Shown one piece after another: positions 6,726 to 8,668 of a stretch of DNA of 8,668 bases. Position 1 is the first letter of the stretch. Each line of letters begins with the position of its first letter. The notes beneath the pieces are model-generated. The model had not been told where the DNA came from and ran no database searches. It was given only the letters and a program-made list of their open reading frames with translations. Both the position numbers and the translations under genes were made by a program. The stretch is taken from assembly GCA_937129505.1 (NCBI GenBank), contig CAKZNJ010000358.1, forward strand, positions 1 to 8,668. The letters run 5' to 3'. The stretch is from an uncultured Anaerolineae bacterium (GTDB taxonomy: Bacteria; Chloroflexota; Anaerolineae; Anaerolineales; UBA4823).

Positions 6726-7868
6726 ATGAAACATCATCAGCCGTTTTTTGGAATAGGGATCTTGATTATTCTTTTTGGTGGTTTATTAACCGCCTGTAGT
6801 CAACAGAATGCAACCCCCAATGCCATCGAAGAGACGACGGTTGAAACGCCCCCAATCGTTAGTGCAACTGGCGTGGTACTCCCCTTGAAGCGCTCAACAT
6901 TGAGTGTTACCTTTCCCGGCGTCGTTGCAGAGATCTTGGTCGAAAGGGGAGATCAGGTCAAGAAAGGGGATGTCCTGTTGCGACTGAAAGGAAAGGAGGA
7001 CATTGAAGCGCAAGTAGCCCAAGCGAGAGCCGAGGTCATTTCCGCTGAGCAAGCGCTCGATGATCTTTATGAGAATCATGATCTGGCGTTGGCGGCAAGC
7101 TTGCAAGCGTACTATTTAGCCAATAATGCGGTCAAAGATGCCCAATACCAATTAGACAACTTCACCGTACCGGTCAATCAGAAAAATCTCAATGCAGTTG
7201 AAGCAGTAAAAATTATGAAAGAGCGCCTAGATGCTGCAACTGCTGCTTTTCAACCTTACCGGAATGAATCTGAACAAAATGAAACGCGGCGTGCACTGAA
7301 GGAAAAACTCGATGAAGCACAAGCCGATTACAATGCGGCTGTAAAACGTCTCACTTATGAATTCGCTTTACAGGAGGCGTTGGCTAAGTTAGCCAAGGCA
7401 GAGCGCGATTACCTCACCCTTTCAAAGGGCCCCGATCCTGAGTTGGTTGCGCTTGCTGAAGCAAGATTGGCGACGGCAAAGGCTGCGTTGGCAGCAGCAG
7501 AGAAGAAGCTGGAAGACCTAGAAGTCAAAGCTCTTTATGCCGGAACAATCAGCGAGGTTTATGTTCGGGAGGGTGAATGGGTTGCCCCAGGCCAACCGAT
7601 TATGATTCTAGCCGACCTGGAACACTTACGCATTGAGACAACAGACCTAAACGAAATAGATGTTGCCCGAGTTAAAGTGGGTGATAAAGTTGTGATCACC
7701 TTCGATGCCTTACCCGATGTCGTGGTTGATGGAACCGTGACTTTAATTTCACCCAAGGCCTCAGAAGGTTCTGGCGTAAACTATACGGTTGTGATCGAAA
7801 TGGCTCAGACACCGCCAGGTTTGCGCTGGGGAATGACGGCATTTGTGGACATCCAGGTTGAGAAGTAA
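6726..7868 (+). CDS. Lipoprotein periplasmic/extracytoplasmic adaptor (HlyD/MacA-like membrane fusion protein)
   Basis: A protein of 380 residues. The signal peptide is followed by a lipobox LTAC (21-24), so C24 should be lipidated and anchor the protein on the outer face of the membrane. Next come a half-lipoyl motif at about 46-90 (SATGVVLPL, then PGVVAEILVERGDQVKKGDVLLRL), a long Ala/Glu/Lys-rich coiled-coil hairpin at about 92-264, the second half-lipoyl motif at 267-300 (ALYAGTISEVYVREGEWVAPGQPIMIL), and a beta-barrel domain to the end. This is the MacA/HlyD layout, in which the adaptor sits on the permease and guides substrate. A strong AAGGAG lies 6 nt before the ATG. It follows the permease by 31 nt and precedes the ATPase by 14 nt. 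Substrate and any outer partner are not visible; if the host has one membrane, no TolC-like channel is expected. Confidence 0.92.
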   Translation: MKHHQPFFGIGILIILFGGLLTACSQQNATPNAIEETTVETPPIVSATGVVLPLKRSTLSVTFPGVVAEILVERGDQVKKGDVLLRLKGKEDIEAQVAQARAEVISAEQALDDLYENHDLALAASLQAYYLANNAVKDAQYQLDNFTVPVNQKNLNAVEAVKIMKERLDAATAAFQPYRNESEQNETRRALKEKLDEAQADYNAAVKRLTYEFALQEALAKLAKAERDYLTLSKGPDPELVALAEARLATAKAALAAAEKKLEDLEVKALYAGTISEVYVREGEWVAPGQPIMILADLEHLRIETTDLNEIDVARVKVGDKVVITFDALPDVVVDGTVTLISPKASEGSGVNYTVVIEMAQTPPGLRWGMTAFVDIQVEK

Positions 7869-7882
7869 TTGGAGTGACTTCC

Positions 7883-8668
7883 ATGGAGCAAAGAAATCCA
7901 TATCTTGTTGAGACAATCGACTTGACCAAAGTTTATGGGGATGGAGAACAAATTTATGCCTTAAACAAGGTCAATCTCCGAATTGCGGCGGGTGAATTGG
8001 TGGCTGTCATGGGACCCAGCGGCAGCGGCAAAAGCACCTTGCTCAATATGCTTGGGGCATTGGATGTCCCGACAAGTGGTCAAGTGTTAATCAACGGAGA
8101 GGATTTAGCTACGATTCGAGATAAAGATCGCTTTCGGGCGAAAACGGTTGGCTTTGTCTTTCAATTGCACAATCTGATTCCCACCTTGACTGCTCGGGAG
8201 AATGTCGAAGTACCCATGATGGGATACTATTCCGCTGCTGAGCGCAGGCGAAGAGCTTTGCAATTGCTTGAAATGGTAGGCTTGACAGATCGGGTGAATC
8301 ATCTACCGGCTCAACTATCTGGCGGCCAACGTCAACGAGTAGCTGTTGCACGCGCTTTAGCCAATGATCCTTTGATTGTTCTAGCCGACGAGCCAACTGG
8401 CAATTTAGACTCGCAAGCTAGCCTTGAGTTAATGCGCCTTATTGCTGAATTAAATCGCATCCGAGGCACGACATTTATTGTTGTTACCCATGATCTGGCA
8501 ATTGCCCGACAGACGCGGCGGGTTCTGGCAATGGCTGACGGAATGATCGTACGTGAAGACCGTATCGGTTCACCCCTCGAAGAAGACTTGAAAATGTGGC
8601 GGTATTCTGGTTTAGGGCGTCGGATTTATGAAGGTAAGCTAGAAGAACTGCAAACCTTTGGGATAAAA
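7883..8668 (+). CDS. ABC transporter ATP-binding protein, MacB/LolD class (3' end beyond window)
   Basis: 262 codons are visible with no stop before the window edge. It is the ATPase that powers the neighbouring permease. All nucleotide-binding motifs are intact: Walker A GPSGSGKST at 44-52, Q-loop VFQ at 92-94, signature LSGGQRQR at 145-152, Walker B IVLADEPTGNLD at 165-176 with catalytic E170, and H-loop THD at 202-204. The text around the Q-loop (FVFQLHNLIPTLTARENV) and the D-loop is typical of LolD/MacB/FtsE-like ATPases. Members of this class usually end near 220-235 residues; this one continues past 262 with a charged tail (EEDLKMWRYSGLGRRIYEGK), so it has a C-terminal extension of unknown length. 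GGAG lies 8 nt before the ATG, and the adaptor stop is 14 nt upstream. Confidence 0.96.
   Translation, partial: MEQRNPYLVETIDLTKVYGDGEQIYALNKVNLRIAAGELVAVMGPSGSGKSTLLNMLGALDVPTSGQVLINGEDLATIRDKDRFRAKTVGFVFQLHNLIPTLTARENVEVPMMGYYSAAERRRRALQLLEMVGLTDRVNHLPAQLSGGQRQRVAVARALANDPLIVLADEPTGNLDSQASLELMRLIAELNRIRGTTFIVVTHDLAIARQTRRVLAMADGMIVREDRIGSPLEEDLKMWRYSGLGRRIYEGKLEELQTFGIK

Noticed and set aside
6424..6729. Plus-strand frame of 101 codons overlapping the end of the permease and the adaptor start
   Set aside because: It is an out-of-frame reading of the well-supported permease end; composition is not protein-like.
8105..8396. Antisense open frames under the ABC ATPase
   Set aside because: They are shadows of the ATPase frame, which contains every expected nucleotide-binding motif.

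Overview
The window is part of a bacterial chromosome of moderate GC content. It carries two divergent gene sets separated by a 300-bp, AT-rich intergenic region. Gene style suggests Chloroflexota, probably Anaerolineae-like. The clues are the adaptor lipoprotein, the tandem FtsX-type permease and the polyphosphate gene grouping. This is inference from recognition of protein style; no marker gene confirms it.

Left half, minus strand (1-4144): a compact polyphosphate operon read right to left. Its order is exopolyphosphatase ppx (Ppx/GppA plus HD domain), a CHAD-domain protein, a SixA-type histidine phosphatase, and the N-terminal 362 codons of polyphosphate kinase ppk1, which runs off the left edge. 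ppx and the CHAD gene overlap by 11 nt, the CHAD-sixA gap is 58 nt and the sixA-ppk1 gap is 24 nt, so one transcript is likely. The set contains the maker of polyphosphate (PPK1), its degrader (Ppx), a polyphosphate-binding type of domain (CHAD) and a small phosphatase whose role here is unclear.

Middle (4145-4444): a non-coding divergent control region. On the ppx side there is a TATAAT box preceded by four phased TTAA-type hexamers, arranged like a Pho-box or other activator array. On the other side there is a TATAAT box followed by a leader of about 170 nt that could form several hairpins.

Right half, plus strand (4445-8668): a MacB-like ABC export operon. It consists of a 749-aa permease made of two fused FtsX/MacB-type units, a lipoprotein membrane-fusion (HlyD-like) adaptor, and an ABC ATPase of the MacB/LolD class that is open at the right edge. 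The three proteins together would form one envelope-spanning export or extraction machine of unknown substrate.

I found no RNA gene, insertion sequence, CRISPR array or origin. All genes look intact except the two cut by the window edges. Nothing here is clearly an undescribed system. The points most worth checking are the hexamer array upstream of the polyphosphate operon, the SixA phosphatase inside that operon, and the fused permease paired with a lipid-anchored adaptor.
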